A DNA stretch of 64,000 bases, taken from the NCBI GenBank assembly GCA_963082875.1, contig OY720102.1, positions 12,808,990-12,872,989 of the forward strand. The letters run 5' to 3'. Position numbers and translations under genes: made by a program. This document shows, piece by piece, positions 10,424 to 22,994 of the stretch; within the stretch, counting starts at the first letter, position 1; each line of letters begins with the position of its first letter. The DNA is from Corella eumyota. Taxonomy: Eukaryota > Chordata > Ascidiacea > Phlebobranchia > Corellidae. The notes below the pieces were generated by a model. It searched no databases. It saw only the letters and a list, made by a program, of their open reading frames with translations, and was not told where the DNA came from.

Positions 10424-11973
10424 GTAAATTTAAATCTTGTTTATAATATGGAAGTGTTTTTGGTATATGTTTATCTTTGATATAAGTAGACTGACTTCAC
10501 AGTCTAATCTTGCATCGAATGTAAATGTCTTTATTAAGTTTGATAATTTTAATCTGCTCATGTATTTAGTAAAAGCAAAAATGACTAATTTTGTCACCAA
10601 CAAAATAACACTTTAAGATAGATGCAGATGGAGTTAAACCTTAAACCTTGTGCGGTAATACCTAATAATATAACCACTGGTATCACTACATAAAGTCCTG
10701 TGTTAGATTTTTACTGTTTACATGTCGAAGTGTTATTGAATAAGATACTACAAGCAATTCTTTTCTATATTCAATATTAAGTTCTTTCCTTATATTTTAC
10801 AAAAACAATCTTATCCAAATAGAATCAAAAAAACAAAACTATATTAAAATAGAACTTAACATAACACTTAAGATCTCATTACAACTAAGCCACTTACATA
10901 AAAGTTACAAAACTTACTTAAAATAAGGATAACAAACAAGTAAAAGTTGAAACTTGTTTTCGCTGTAGTAGATAACAACGGTCTATATTTGTTACAATAC
11001 TCACTTCTACTTAACTAAAAATTAATCAGCTGGTTATTATAACGCAATATTATCGGGTTGAATTTTTTTTTTTTTTTTACGAAATGAAGGTAAATTTTAC
11101 GAAATGAAGGTAAATTTAACAAAAAGACCAAAACAAGATATTAACAAAACTAACGATACCAAAAACTTTTGTGAAATGCGAAAATAAAGTTATATTAACT
11201 TAAACATATTTTTTACTCCTATTTATCTTGAAGTCTTAATTATAAAAAAGAAACAAAGAACAAACATGACAGCGAGTATTACACGCTGTGAAAAATAAAA
11301 ATATAAAATTTGTGTCATGGCCCCTTTCCTCTTTTAAAATAATTTGTTAATTTCAAACAACACAAATTGGTATATACACAAAAACACTGTTTATAAATTT
11401 GACTTTTGTATTCTGCCCCAACATTAACAAAACCCTTTATATACTTGTACTTAATACCATAACTTTGTGAAAACTTTGACCATCGCATAACATGGTCATT
11501 AATTAATTGTTCACACTTTTCTAAACCAAGGGCTAGTGGTTCAATTTTAATGTAAATTCTACACCATACAAACTCTTTTAAATGGGCCAAATCCTGGATA
11601 AACACTATCAATTAATCGTCAAATATTTTATTACATTTATTAACTAATATGTAATTAATTATGCAAGCACACTTATTGGTCTTATACTAAGTTGTGTGTG
11701 CCTGACGTTTTGGTACACTTGTGCACTTAAATTATATTATTTCTGTTACAATGTACAATATGTAAGAACTAATCATCTATTACTACTACGATAAATCATA
11801 TTAAATAAACTGATTCAGCACATTTATGCACCTGAATGGTATAAAGGGTTACGCAATGCAAGTACGGTTTGACTTTTGGGCATCGACTTGAGTACGGATC
11901 GACTAGCAACCACAATAGTTATTCTATATTAAATATTTAAAACAAATAATAATCTATAACTGTGTTGTTTTAG
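10424..11973. other. Long intron before the NACHT exon of NLR-A
   Basis: The first part (to about 10870) is the intron duplicated at 7705-8179. A small tandem (tttacgaaatgaaggtaaat, two units) lies near 11080-11115 after a T run. A gypsy remnant lies at 11315-11611. No other gene is visible. Confidence 0.5.
11315..11611 (-). mobile_element. Gypsy-type retrotransposon fossil: RNase H-like piece
   Basis: The minus-strand reading has a phrase of the type HVMRWSKFSQSYGIKYKYIKG, then NVGAEYKS. It matches the end of the RNase H region of gypsy polymerases, which usually runs RW...L..Y.F...Y.KG..N..AD.LSR. It is a short isolated fragment with no LTR seen, broken, probably old. The assignment rests on this pattern only. 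Confidence 0.55.
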
Positions 11974-13781
11974 GTAATTTTTTATGTGAATAACTTTCCA
12001 TAAAGTGTTTTGACCAAGCTAGTAGTTTTGCCAATGAATTCTGCTCTCCTGTCCAGTTAGACAAACAATTAGAATTTGTTGAGTTAGAACTTGCTCAATA
12101 TTCTTCAACTGATATTAAATATCTAGATTCAGTTGATCACTTTCATACCAGAAAGAAACAATTTGAAAGAATGTCCAAGTTAACTGAACCTGACTATCAC
12201 TTTGGTACAAAGATTAAAGTAAATGAGGTATTTGAATTAGCAAAAAGAAATGCTGAAGCAGCAGCTAAACGAAAATTCATTAAAACGACAAAAAATGAAG
12301 CTGACCGACTTGAATTAGACAAGAAAAAAAGAGATTTTATTAAAATACATTCTAAAGTCATGGCGCTTGTTGGGCACGCAGGGACTGGTAAATCAACTTT
12401 TATTAAAATTCTGATTCAGGAAATTTTTTCTGAAAATAGCGACTTTCTTCAGAATATAAAATTTATATTCAGCATTATTTTGCGATCAGTTGATTTTCAT
12501 GAAAAAATGTCGATTTTCAGGTTTCTTGTTGCAAATTCATCTATAGATTGGAATCAACCAGAGTCTACTGATGTAGAATCATTTAATTGCATTAAAAACA
12601 GTTCTGACACTATCCTCATCTTTGATGGACTGGATGAAGCTGATAGTACTACTTTAGGGAAAGCACCTAAAAACTTGGTATCTACAAATGGCTCTGCTGA
12701 AGATTTTCTAAAAAACATTTTTACTGGAAAGTTATTTCCCAATGCTTATAAGTTTATCACTTCTCGACCAAGGCAAATGTATGAGTGGCATCCTTCTTGC
12801 AGACCTATCTTAGTGTTAAAACTACTTGGTTTCAATAAGGAAGCACAAGAAAACATTTGCGTGCAAATATGTGGGGAAAATTCACCTAAAGTCTTAACCT
12901 ACTTACAAGATCATCCAGATACAATTATGTTCCTGTCAACTGTATTCTATCCATGCACTGCATCAATCAAGCAATTTTGTCTGGCTCTGAAGTTAATCTA
13001 AGAACTATGACAAATGTTATGCTTACTTCTTTAAAGCATTATATGAGATCGGATCATTTTCCTGACAACACAGACATTCTTGAAAACGAATTTAAAGGTC
13101 TAGCTTATCTTGCCTGGAATGGGTTTGAGCAGAAAAAAATTATTTTTGATCAAAAAGACATTAAAAAGGCTGGAATTACAAAAGAAATGCTTTTTATGAT
13201 TCGTCAAACATGAAGTCAAGATATTAGAAGGAGACAAACGAAGCAACTTCAGTCATCTCACCTGGCAAGAACTGTTTGCTGCCATGTATTTATTCTTATG
13301 GGCAAGTCTGGATAAATTTCAAAAATGTGTTCCTAAGTTTTCCACTAGTCGATGGGAAGTAGTCACAAAATTTCTGTTTGGGTTTTACAGTTCCAAGGAT
13401 TTGTCTGAATTTCAATTTGGTTCTTCAACAGCTTTTGATGAGAAACAAGCTGTTCTAGAAACATATGCTAAAGATTTGTGTAAAAAGATTGGGACTCTTT
13501 TAACAAGTAATAACCCAGAAATGAAAGCCACTGCAACCCTGGTTGAACTCAGCAATTATTTGTATGAATCCAACGATGATGACCTCAACCAGTCTGTTCT
13601 AAGTCTTCTACCTGATCATTTATACCTTGAGTTTGAGGAATCTTTGTTGCCGAGTGACTACATCCATCTTGGCTACTTGTTTGAACAATTAACCAAACCT
13701 CTTTCTTTAAAGATGCGGTTTGGAAGAAGAGTAGGTGACTATTCTCAACTGCTTAGTATCTTTAAAGGTTTAAAAGTGAAG
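11974..13781 (+). pseudogene. NLR-A NACHT exon
   Basis: This is the A copy of the ATPase exon. From the ATG at 12171 the frame carries Walker A (GHAGTGKST), Walker B (TILIFDGLDEAD) and a sensor-1-like FITSRPR. The downstream helical region contains HLTWQELFAAMYLF, the conserved NLR signature near the end of the winged-helix part. The exon is disrupted by a TAA at 11991-11993, a loss of about 10 nt near 12920 and small deletions around 13190-13215. At the site where copy B has lost one base (53279), A keeps the ancestral reading. Identity with B is visibly very high apart from indels. Confidence 0.85.
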
Positions 13782-14702
13782 GTAAGCAAAAACATTATTG
13801 TTATTTTGAATATGATGCCCAGGTTAAATTTAAACAGGAAATCTATTCACTAAAGTAGATAAAATCATCAAAATTTATAGATTTGTATTCAATATTATTT
13901 TAATAATTCTGTAGTTATAATAAAACTTTTTGTTTGAATAAGTAATTTGCAATTTTGTAAAAAGTAAAATGATAACAATGCTCATATTGTTTAACAATGG
14001 TTCATTGTTGAGATACAATCCCCCATTTTGTATTTTCTCCAAATTACTTTATTCAATAAATAAAAGTTTTAATTAAGTTTTGAAAGCAAAACTTAACATT
14101 CTTTACCTGAATACAAAATAAATTTAGAATAATAAATAAAAAATAATGTAAAAACTTAAACTTTTAGTATTTAGTATGCCTACTTAAAGCAGGCAGCTTT
14201 ATATTACTATAAAGGTAGGTTACAAAACTACACAAGCATTTTAGGTTTACGTAACAAGTCTTATTATTTACAATTATAACAAAAAAACAGAAATCGATGT
14301 TAACTTTAAATTTGTTTCACATAAAAAACTCTCATAAAATATTGATCCAAACAAAGCTTAAAATAATTTGTTTCATAAACTAAAACATTGGGTTAAAATA
14401 ATATTTACCCCCATATTATTGCTGGGGGTTTTATTATTACCCCTAAATATTTTTGTACTCACTGGGGTAACTGCAAAGTATTGTTATATAAATATCTGGG
14501 CTTAAATTATTTAAAGTTATCAAAACTAAATTTTAAATTTATTTAAACTAGCTTTAAATAAGAATTAAAATGTTGGTAATTATTATTTTAATTCAAAATG
14601 CTCATAATTACTATTTTATAAAGAATATATTTTTTAAACTTTTTCTTAGGTAATTAAATTAAAGTAATCTTTAAATTAAGTAAAATATAAATTTTGTTTT
14701 AG
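13782..14702. other. Intron between the NACHT and first LRR exon (A)
   Basis: AT-rich; shared with block B (53774-54779) apart from small indels. It contains a near-palindrome around 13998-14010 (ttaacaatggttcattgttg) related to the hairpin in every LRR intron, and a conserved acccccatattattgctggg phrase near 14410. No gene seen. Confidence 0.5.
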
Positions 14703-14861
14703 ATAAAGTTGGACTTATCATCGAACGAAATTAGTGATGAAACTGCAACATTACTGGGTGAGGTTATTGACAAGTTTGAGGAACTTAATATTATGTATTG
14801 TCGCATCACAAAAGTTGGTGGATTGGCCATTGCTAGAGCTTGTTCAAAACTAACACATCCT
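14703..14861 (+). CDS. NLR-A LRR exon 1 (159 nt)
   Basis: Phase 0-0 exon of 53 codons coding two RI-type LRRs. The first repeat starts IKLDLSSNEISDETATLLGE and the second contains ELNIMYCRITKVGGLAIARA, ending THP. The acceptor is tttag and the donor gtaagt. The THP ending groups it with LRR exon 3 and with the first LRR exon of B. Confidence 0.85.
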
Positions 14862-15835
14862 GTAAGTATATTACTTTATTGCTTGGTATTTTTAAAATTA
14901 ATTATTTAAACAAGCACTAGATTTAAATAACATTTATTATTAAAATTACTTTATGTAAAAACAAAACTTTTTTATTTAGTTTATAGAAATATAAACAAAA
15001 ATTTATTTTCAATTTTATAACAAAAGTCACAATGCCCATTAACTTTAACAATGGGTCATTGTTAAGTTACAATTTATTGTATTATATTTAAATAAAATTA
15101 TTTTTTGTATTTCCTCAGCATTAAATTATTTAAAAATTAAAAGTTTTAAAGAAATATTTAAAACAAAATTTTACTTTATTAACTTTGAGAGCAATTTTAA
15201 ACTTAAAATAAACAAAAATATTTGAATTTAACAATCAATACATTATTTTTAGTGACATTAAACAAATTCAGTTTTAAACATTTAAATATTTTGGCTCATT
15301 TATTAAAAAACGATTTATAAATTAACAGTAAAATTTTATTAAAACAATAAGTCTGGAGTTATTAAAGTCGAGTTAACTTAATCCTCAGTTAACTTTTTAT
15401 TTTTTTTGTGTTATTAAAGTCGAGTTAAACTCGGATTAACTAATCCTAGTTTAACTTGCGATTTTTGTTTAAAAACTGGTCTAAACCGGTTTGAAATCGC
15501 TATAGCGAATCAAAACAGCGACAACAATTTTTGTTGATTTTCGCTGTAACCAAGGACGCTTTGTTCACTTTTTTGCACGAGATTTAAGTTTTTGTAAATA
15601 ATAAGCCTAAACATGATTTTGAAGGGTTTCAGTAATAATTTAACATTTTAATTTCTTTATTAAGTTACCCTTAGTTAAGATTAGTTACTGTTAGTAAACA
15701 AAAAACAGACCTTCAGCCTATTCAGGCTTAAGACTACTATCATAAAAAAATGTACTCTATACAAACTTTTTACACAAATTGTTCTTAAATATTGTCAATA
15801 GGAATAAACGATTGTTAAGTAATTTTTTATTAAAA

Positions 15836-16855
15836 TGGATACTTTGGAAATCATTGAAATAACAAATACAAATTACGAAATTCCCAAAAACGATTAAAAG
15901 ATATCACAAATCCCCTGGAAAAATATACAGAAAGAGAAATAGTCCAGCGTTACAGATTTAATAAAAATAGCATTTTACAGCTTTATAACATTATTGAAAA
16001 AGATTTAGGTTTAAAAATTAGAAGCCATGGTGTTCCAGCATTATTGCAGCTTTTGGTAACCCTTAGGTTTTATGCAACAGGGAATTTGCAACGTAGTGAT
16101 GAAGACTTAGTTAGGGTACATAGATGCACGGTGTGCCTTATCGTACATTGGATTTCTAAGTGTATAGCTTCGCGCAAACACTTATTTGTAACATTTCCTC
16201 ATGGATTGGCTCTGCAAACATGCATGGAGGATTTCGGGCAAGTTTCAGGGTTTCCCAACGTAGTTGGAGCAATAGATGGCACACATATCCTCATTGTTTC
16301 ACCTGGTGGTGATTCTCCTAAGGTGTTCAGAAACAGAAAAGGATTTTTTTTCGTTAATGTTTAGGCCATCTGTGATGCTCACCGAGTATTTACCAACATT
16401 GTTGTGCGTTGGCCAGGATTGACTTATGACTCCCAAATTTTTAAAAATTTAAGAATTCGGGACCATTTTGAAGATTGATTTGTGTCTGGTCTGTTGTTAG
16501 GTGACAATGGTTACCCCTGTAAAAATATTTAATGACTCCTTTACTTCATCCCTTCACATTACCACAAAAAAATACAATAAAGCTCACATAAAAACAAGAT
16601 CAAGAATTGAACAGTCTTTTGGCATTTTAAAACAAAGGTTTCGGGTCCTTACAATTCCACTTCGAACCTGTCTGGACAATTCAATAATTATAATAGTTGC
16701 AATTATGTGTCTTCATAATTTTGCACTAAAAACAAGGCAAGAGAAACTGGCACCTTACGATGCTGAAATCCCAGTAATTGAAACAAATAGAGAAGCTGGT
16801 CATTCATTGGCTGGGTGAGCTGTGCGAGACCAAATAATAAATAACTATTTTCAGT
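15836..16855 (+). pseudogene. HARBI1-like DDE transposase (element 1)
   Basis: It begins MDTLEIIEITNTNYEIP. One C is missing from a run near 15888 compared with element 2, which shifts the frame. The piece at 16044-16364 contains GAIDGTHI (first catalytic Asp) and ends NRKGFFFVNV followed by a stop. Then comes a YDSQIF segment (second Asp) and a further open piece at 16501-16818 with RIEQSFGILKQRFR (catalytic Glu region) and MCLHNFALK. This is the usual DDE order in PIF/Harbinger transposases. It is inactive as read. Confidence 0.85.
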
Positions 16856-16954
16856 AATATTTAAATTTAAGAAGAAATTTTTACGTTAATATAGTTAGAC
16901 TGCATAAAAATTTTTGTTTATGTGTTTTATGTAATCTTTTTGTAGCTAGGAATC

Positions 16955-17995
16955 AAATGAATAAAAAAAATTAGAACTTTTAACTACGATCAAAGCGAAA
17001 GAGAACTGTTGGAATTGGTAAAATCTTATCCAGTTAAAACTTCAAAATTAACAACTTCTTCTACCACAACTGCAAAAAAAAAGCTTGGGTTGATTTAACT
17101 AAAAAATTTAGTTTAATCAATACATGATGCAATAGAACACCAGAAAATTTACAAAATTCATACAAAAATATTAAAAAGAGGCCAAATCAGCTAATACAGA
17201 ACAAAAAAGAGAAATTAGAAAACAGGAGGTGGCCACCACTTAATCCCATTAGCTCTTTTACGCAGAAAGTCATTTGTGAGTAACAATTATATTTTTATGA
17301 TAAACCAAATAATACACAACGATAAATTTACTACAAACCTGCAAAACTTTGTTTTAAATAATAGCTTTAATTCCCAATGAAATTAATTTACTGCATAACA
17401 GTTTTGATGATGATGCCTTGCTGATTCTTGATCTTACTGGTAGCACCCCAGTCATGATCAAATTGTTACTGAATGTTCTTCAAATGGAGAAATTTTTATA
17501 GCCTGTAAAGAATGACCAGGTTAAATTTTATGTTGTGAATATTATTACCAATGAAGAGTTCTAGTTTTAAAAAAGAAGTTACAAAAATTTAATTTTAATT
17601 CATGTTGTAAAAAAGGTAATACCAGTCTGTTCATAGATGTTGTAGTACAAGATTCACCTGAGAAAAAAAAAATAGTGTCGATCAAGTACTAAGTAAGTCA
17701 ATGCAAAAAAATGAATATAGTTGTTACTTTTAAGTTTATTAATTTTTGTAATGAAGTTATTTAAATAATTTTAAAGAAAAAAGGGTCTTTAAAAAGAAAA
17801 AGCGATTCTGGTGATGTAAGGGAGGCAAAAATGTTACTACTTAGGCAGGAAATAGGAAATAAAAAAGAAATTCATATACTAACCAAAAAGTTACTAATAA
17901 AGAACCAAGAAATGAAAATAAATAAACATGATTTAAAAATTAAAGAACTTGAGATAAAAATAGAGCAAACACAAAAAATTTAAAAAATTACCGAG
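16955..17995 (+). pseudogene. Harbinger Myb/SANT-like second protein (element 1)
   Basis: Around 17000-17290 the sequence reads, across small breaks, as a Myb/SANT-like DNA-binding domain (ERELLELVKSYPV, then a Trp-Val-Asp-Leu segment and an RTPENLQNSYKNIKK-type helix). Near 17810-17990 lies a charged coiled-coil tail (LLLRQEIGNKKEIHILTKKL). PIF/Harbinger elements typically encode such a DNA-binding partner for the transposase. Several frame interruptions are present. Confidence 0.65.
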
Positions 17996-18619
17996 CAGTA
18001 AAGCATGTTTAAACAACTTTTATGAAATTTAATAGTTTGCATATTTATTTGTTGTATTATTTATGTTTTTATATTTTGTTACTCAAAAAAATAGGTATCA
18101 ATAAAATTTAAATGGAAGGGTTTAGTTTTTACTTCGCATGAATATAATAACAAAGCTTTTCTAGATTAAAAATATGATACCCTGTCCAAAATAGGTATTT
18201 ACCGAGAGCAAAATGCTTAAAACCATCATTGCACATTTCCTTGTTTAGCCAAGCCAGGGTGGACGGTTTTTAACTTCAACGACATAAAAGTATTCTCTAA
18301 ACTTTGTGACCTGCCCATTGTTAGGGATTGACAGGATGTTTGTAATTTCTAATTTCAATAACTACAATAAAGGTTAAATATATTGCCCTTGTGACAACTT
18401 AATAAAATACTACTTAATTAGTTAATTATAAATCTTTTAACTAAATTTATTTGGCAGAGCCCATATAAAACTTAGGTTGTAACTGACTATACACATTTTA
18501 TATGCATTTAACAGGAGACAAAAATGAGTAAAATACCTTGCAATGATATGTCCGGTACATCACTGACGGATTGACTGACTGACAGACTGACTAAAGCCAT
18601 TACAACCAGTACTATTTGA

Positions 18620-19314
18620 GGTTGCCAGAAGCTTCGGCCGTGAGAAGCTTCGGCCAGAAGGTTCGGCCTGCAAAAAAAGACGCGGGGGGTCGGTGACGAA
18701 ATTGCCGTGTAAAAAACGTTTCTGTAATTTCGTTTTAAATATTGATAATATAAGTTTAAAATCAATGGGATGTACGCTAGCATGAATTTTTTACCTCAAA
18801 AGCGTTCGTCTTTAATGCGTTTCAGAATTACGTTTTTGAAAAAAGAATCTTTAAAAAAATAAATATTTTAAAAACTAACATATATATTTATCGTAACAAC
18901 CAATTAAAATTTTTTTATATACTATATTTTTTGTCAAATTTTTTCTTTCAGTTTTGATAAAATACGGTCTTACGTTGACATCAAACGCGGGCTTTATGCC
19001 GTGGACTTCCCGCAGTTAAATGAAAAATTATGCAGGCCATAATCGCCCTTCTTTAATCCGTTTTAAAAATACATTTTTGGAACAAAAATTTAAAAAAAAA
19101 TAACTATTCTAAAAACTAACATATACATTTTCCGTAACAACTTTTTAAATTTTTTTTATGTATTATACTTTTTGTCAAATTTTATTTTGAATATCGGTAA
19201 AATATGGTCTTAAACTGACATTTTACGCGGCAATTTCGTCACCGACCCCCCGCGTTTTTTTTGCAGGCCGAACCTTCTGGCCGAAGCTTCTCACAGCCAA
19301 AGCTTCTGGCAACC
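18620..19314. mobile_element. Palindromic MITE with GC-rich long TIRs, nested in Harbinger 1
   Basis: It starts ggttgccagaagcttcggcc and ends with the inverse (agcttctggcaacc). The inverted arms are about 100 bases and contain a repeated AAGCTTCGGCC module and a cgcggggggtcggtgacg block, strikingly GC-rich for this locus. The inner part is AT-rich with internal inverted similarity (ctaacatatatatttatcg). Part of the Harbinger sequence (aataaaatactacttaa and following) appears on both sides, so insertion came with a tandem duplication rather than a short target duplication. Degraded relatives occur near 34700-34860 and 38140-38290. Confidence 0.75.
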
Positions 19315-19907
19315 AATAAAATACTACTTAAATAGTTAATTATAAATCTTTTAACCAAATTTATTTGGCAGAGCCATAAAAAACTTTTGACGATTTACGG
19401 ACTGACTAAAGCCATTACAACCAGTACTAACTTACTAATTATACAACTTTGCTTTGCTGTTGTATTGTTTTCCATAGGCTACCTATGAATAACCTATTGA
19501 CTCTGTCCAAACGATCACAACAACTTTTAGGCCAATCTAGTTTTACTATTGGACTATTGCCATAATTTTTTTTGATAAAGTAGCTAATTAATTTTAAGTT
19601 AATCTGAGTTTAAACTACCTTAGTTTGCGGGTTAAATTTTAGCGATTTAACTCGAGTTTAATCTGCAATTACCGTTAACTCGACTTTAATTACTCCACCC
19701 TAAGTGTGATAATAAGTAAATTTTAATTAAAGTTTAAATATTTCAGATAAATCATAAGTTAGTAAAAATTAAAATTGTTCATTTCTGTGTTACTTCAAAA
19801 TTTTATTTATTATTATTTTTATAAAGTGTTTTGTTAAACTGTTTTTTATCCTAGTTATTTTAATTCAAGTAATCTTCAAATTAGATAAAATATAAATTTT
19901 GTTTTAG

Positions 19908-20066
19908 ATAAAGTTGGACTTAGCAATGAACGAAATTGGTGATGGAATTGCAACATTACTGGGTGAGGTTATTGACAAGTTTGAGGAACTTGATATTTGG
20001 AGGTGTAACATCACAGAATTTGGTGGATTGGCCATTGCTAGAGGTTGTTCAAAACTAACAAATACT
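19908..20066 (+). CDS. NLR-A LRR exon 2 (159 nt)
   Basis: It reads IKLDLAMNEIGDGIATLLGE, then ELDIWRCNITEFGGLAIARG, ending TNT. Phase 0-0 with canonical splice sites. It pairs with LRR exon 4 by the shared LDI..RCN and the TNT ending. Confidence 0.85.
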
Positions 20067-20765
20067 GTAAGTATATTACTTTATTGCTTGGTATTTTTCA
20101 ATTTTTTTATTTAAACAAGCACTAGATTTAAATAACATTTATTATTAAAATTACTTTATGTAAAAAAAAAACTTTTTTATTTAGTTTATAGAAATATAAA
20201 CACAAATTTATTTTCAATTTTATTACAAGAAGTAAAAACGGTCACAATGCCCATTAACTTTAACAATGGGTCATTGTTAAGTTACAATTTATTGTATTAT
20301 ATTTAAATAAAATTATTTTTTGTATTTCCTCAGGATCAAATTATTTAAAAATTATAAGTTTTAAAGGAATATTTAAAACAAAATTACTTTATAAACTTTT
20401 GAAGCATTTTAAACTTAAAATGAACAAAAATAATTAAATTTAACAATTAATACATTATTTTTAGTGACATTAAACAAATTCAGTTTTAAACATTTAAATA
20501 TTTTGGCTCATTTATTAAAAAACATTTATAAATTAACAGTAAAATTTTATTAAAACAATAAGGGTGATAATAAGTAAATTTTAATTAAAGTTTAAATATT
20601 CTAAATAAATAACAAGTTATTAAAAATTAAATGTTGGTCATTTTTGGGTTACTTTAAAATTTTAGTTATTATTATTTTTGTAAAGTGTTTTGTTAAACTG
20701 TTTTTTATCCTAGTTATTTTAATTAAAGTAATTTTTAATTAAGTAAAATATAAATTTTGTTTTAG

Positions 20766-20924
20766 ATAAAGTTGGACTTATCAGTGAACAAAATCGGTGA
20801 TGAAGCTGTAACATTACTGGGTGAGGTTATTGACAAGTTTGAGGAACTTAATATTAGTGATTGTCACATCACAGAAGTTGGTGGATTGGCCATTGCTAGA
20901 GCTTGTTCAAAACTAACACATCCT
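20766..20924 (+). CDS. NLR-A LRR exon 3 (159 nt)
   Basis: It reads IKLDLSVNKIGDEAVTLLGE, then ELNISDCHITEVGGLAIARA, ending THP. It lies 858 bp after LRR exon 2, the normal unit spacing. Confidence 0.85.
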
Positions 20925-21870
20925 GTAAGTATATTACTTTATTGCTTGGTATTTAAAGATTAATCATTTAAACAAGCATCAGATTTAAATAACATTTATT
21001 ATTAAAATTACTTTATGTAATAACAAAACTTTTTTATTTAGTTTATAGAAATATAAACACAAATTTATTTTCAATTTTATAACAAGAAGTAGAAACGGTC
21101 ACAATGCCCATTAATTTTAACAATGGGTCATTGTTAAGTTACAATTTATTGTATTAAATTTAAATAAAATTATTTAAAAATTTAAAGTTTTAAAGAAATT
21201 AAAAAAATTACTTCATTAACTTTATAAGCAATTTAAATTTAAAATAATCAAAAATAATTAAATTTAACAATTATTACATTTTTTTAGTGACATTAAACAA
21301 ATTAATTTTAAACATTTAAATATTTTGACTGATATATTAAAAAACGATTTATAAATTAACAGTAAAATTTTATAAAAACAATAAGTGTGGAGTTATTAAA
21401 GTCGAGTTAACTTAATCCTCAGTTAACTTTTTATTTTTTTTGTGTTATTAAAGTCGAGTTAAACTTGAATTAACTAATCCTAGTTTAACTTGTGATATTT
21501 GTCGAAAAACTGGTTTAAACCGGTTTGAAATCGCTATAGCGAATCAAAACAGCGAACAACAATTTTTGTTGATTTTCGCTGTAACCAAGGACGGTTTGTT
21601 CACTTTTTTGCACGAGATTTAAGTTTTTGTAAATAATAAGGCTAAACGTGAATTTGAAGGGTTTTAGTAATAATTTAACATTTTAATTTCTTTATTAAGT
21701 TAGACTTAGTTAAGATTAGTTACTGTTAGTTAAGAAAAAACAGACCTTTAGCCTATTCAGGGTTAAGATTACTATTATAAAAAAAATATGTACGCTATAG
21801 AAACTTTTTTTGCAATTTGTTATTAAATATTGTCAATAGGAATTAACAATTGTTAAGCAATTTTTTATTA

Positions 21871-22894
21871 AAATGAATACTTTGGAAATCGTTGAAATAA
21901 CAAATACAAATTACGAAATTCCCCAAAAACGATTAAAAGATATTACAAATCCCTGGAAAAATATACAGAAAGAGAAATAGTCCAGCGTTACAGATTTAAT
22001 AAAAATAGCATTTTACAGCTTTATAACATTATTGAAAAAGATTTAATCTCAAAAATTAGAAGCCATGGTGTTCCAGCATTATTGCAGCTTTTGGTAACTC
22101 GAAGATTTTATGCAACAGGAAATTTGCAACGCAGTGATGGAGACTTAGTTGGGGTACATAGATGCACGGTGTGCCTTATCGTACATCGGATTTCTAAGTG
22201 TATAGCTTGGCGCAAACACTTATTTGTAACTTTTCCTAGTAGATTGGCTCTGCAAACATGCATGGATGATTTTGGGCAAGTTTCAGGGTTTCCCAACGTA
22301 GTTGGAGCAATAGATGGCACACATATTCCTATTGTTTCACCTGGTAGTGATTCTCCTGAGGTGTTCAGAAACAGAAAAGGATTTTTTTTTGTTAATGTTT
22401 AGGCCATTTGTGATGCTCACCGAGTATTTACCAACATTGTTGTGCGTTGGCCAGGATCGACTTATGACTTCCGAATTTTTAAAAATTTAAGAATTCGGGA
22501 CCATTTTGAAGATTGATTTGTGTCTGGTCTGTTGTTAGGTGACAATGGTTACCCTTGTAAAAAATATTTAATGACTTCATTACTTCATCCCTTAACATTA
22601 CCACAAAAAAGTACAATAAAGCTCACATAAAAACAAGATCAAGAATTGCACAGTCTTTTTGCATTTTAAAACAAAGGTTTCAGGCCCTTACAATTCCACT
22701 TTGGACACATCTGAACAATTTAATAATTAAAATAGTTGCAATTATGTGTCTTTATAATTTTGCACTAAAAACAAGGCAAGAAGAACTGTCACCTTCTGAT
22801 GCTGAAATCCCAGTAATTAAAACAAATGGAGAAGCTGGTCATTTATTGGTTGGTCGAGCTGTGCGAGACCAAATAATAAATAACTATTTTCAGT
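21871..22894 (+). pseudogene. HARBI1-like DDE transposase (element 2)
   Basis: Starts MNTLEIVEITNTNYEIPQKR. The open part at 22082-22402 has GAIDGTHIPIVSPG and NRKGFFFVNV then a TAG. A later DDE segment follows (TYDFRIF, then a glutamine-serine-phenylalanine helix in which the catalytic Glu position reads IAQSF, so a Glu to Ala change). It has several frame breaks and is inactive. Confidence 0.85.
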
Positions 22895-22994
22895 AATATT
22901 TAAATTTAAGAAGACATTTTTGCGTTAATATAGTTAGACTGCATAAAAATTTTTGTTTATGTGTTTTATGTAATCTTTTTGTAGCTAGGAATAA

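Larger units (their letters stand above)
15351..19700 (+). mobile_element. PIF/Harbinger DNA transposon 1, degenerate, with nested element
   Basis: TIRs gtctggagttattaaag and ctttaattactccaccc are flanked by the 3-bp duplication TAA (15348-15350 and 19701-19703). Sister introns near 20555, 25660 and 55395 show the uninterrupted site caataagtgtgataat or a close variant. The contents, left to right, are a HARBI1-like transposase, a Myb/SANT-like second gene and a coiled-coil tail, followed by a nested palindromic element at 18620-19314. Both genes carry frame breaks. Length is 4350 bp, or about 3.5 kb without the nested insert and its flanking duplication. Confidence 0.9.

Noticed and set aside
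11700-11960. Promoter for an internal NACHT transcript in A
   Set aside because: Nothing but AT-rich intron sequence is visible; no motif supports it.
16044-16364. A domesticated HARBI1 host gene
   Set aside because: The frame is broken on both sides and lies inside intact TIRs with a TAA duplication, so it is just a dead transposon.
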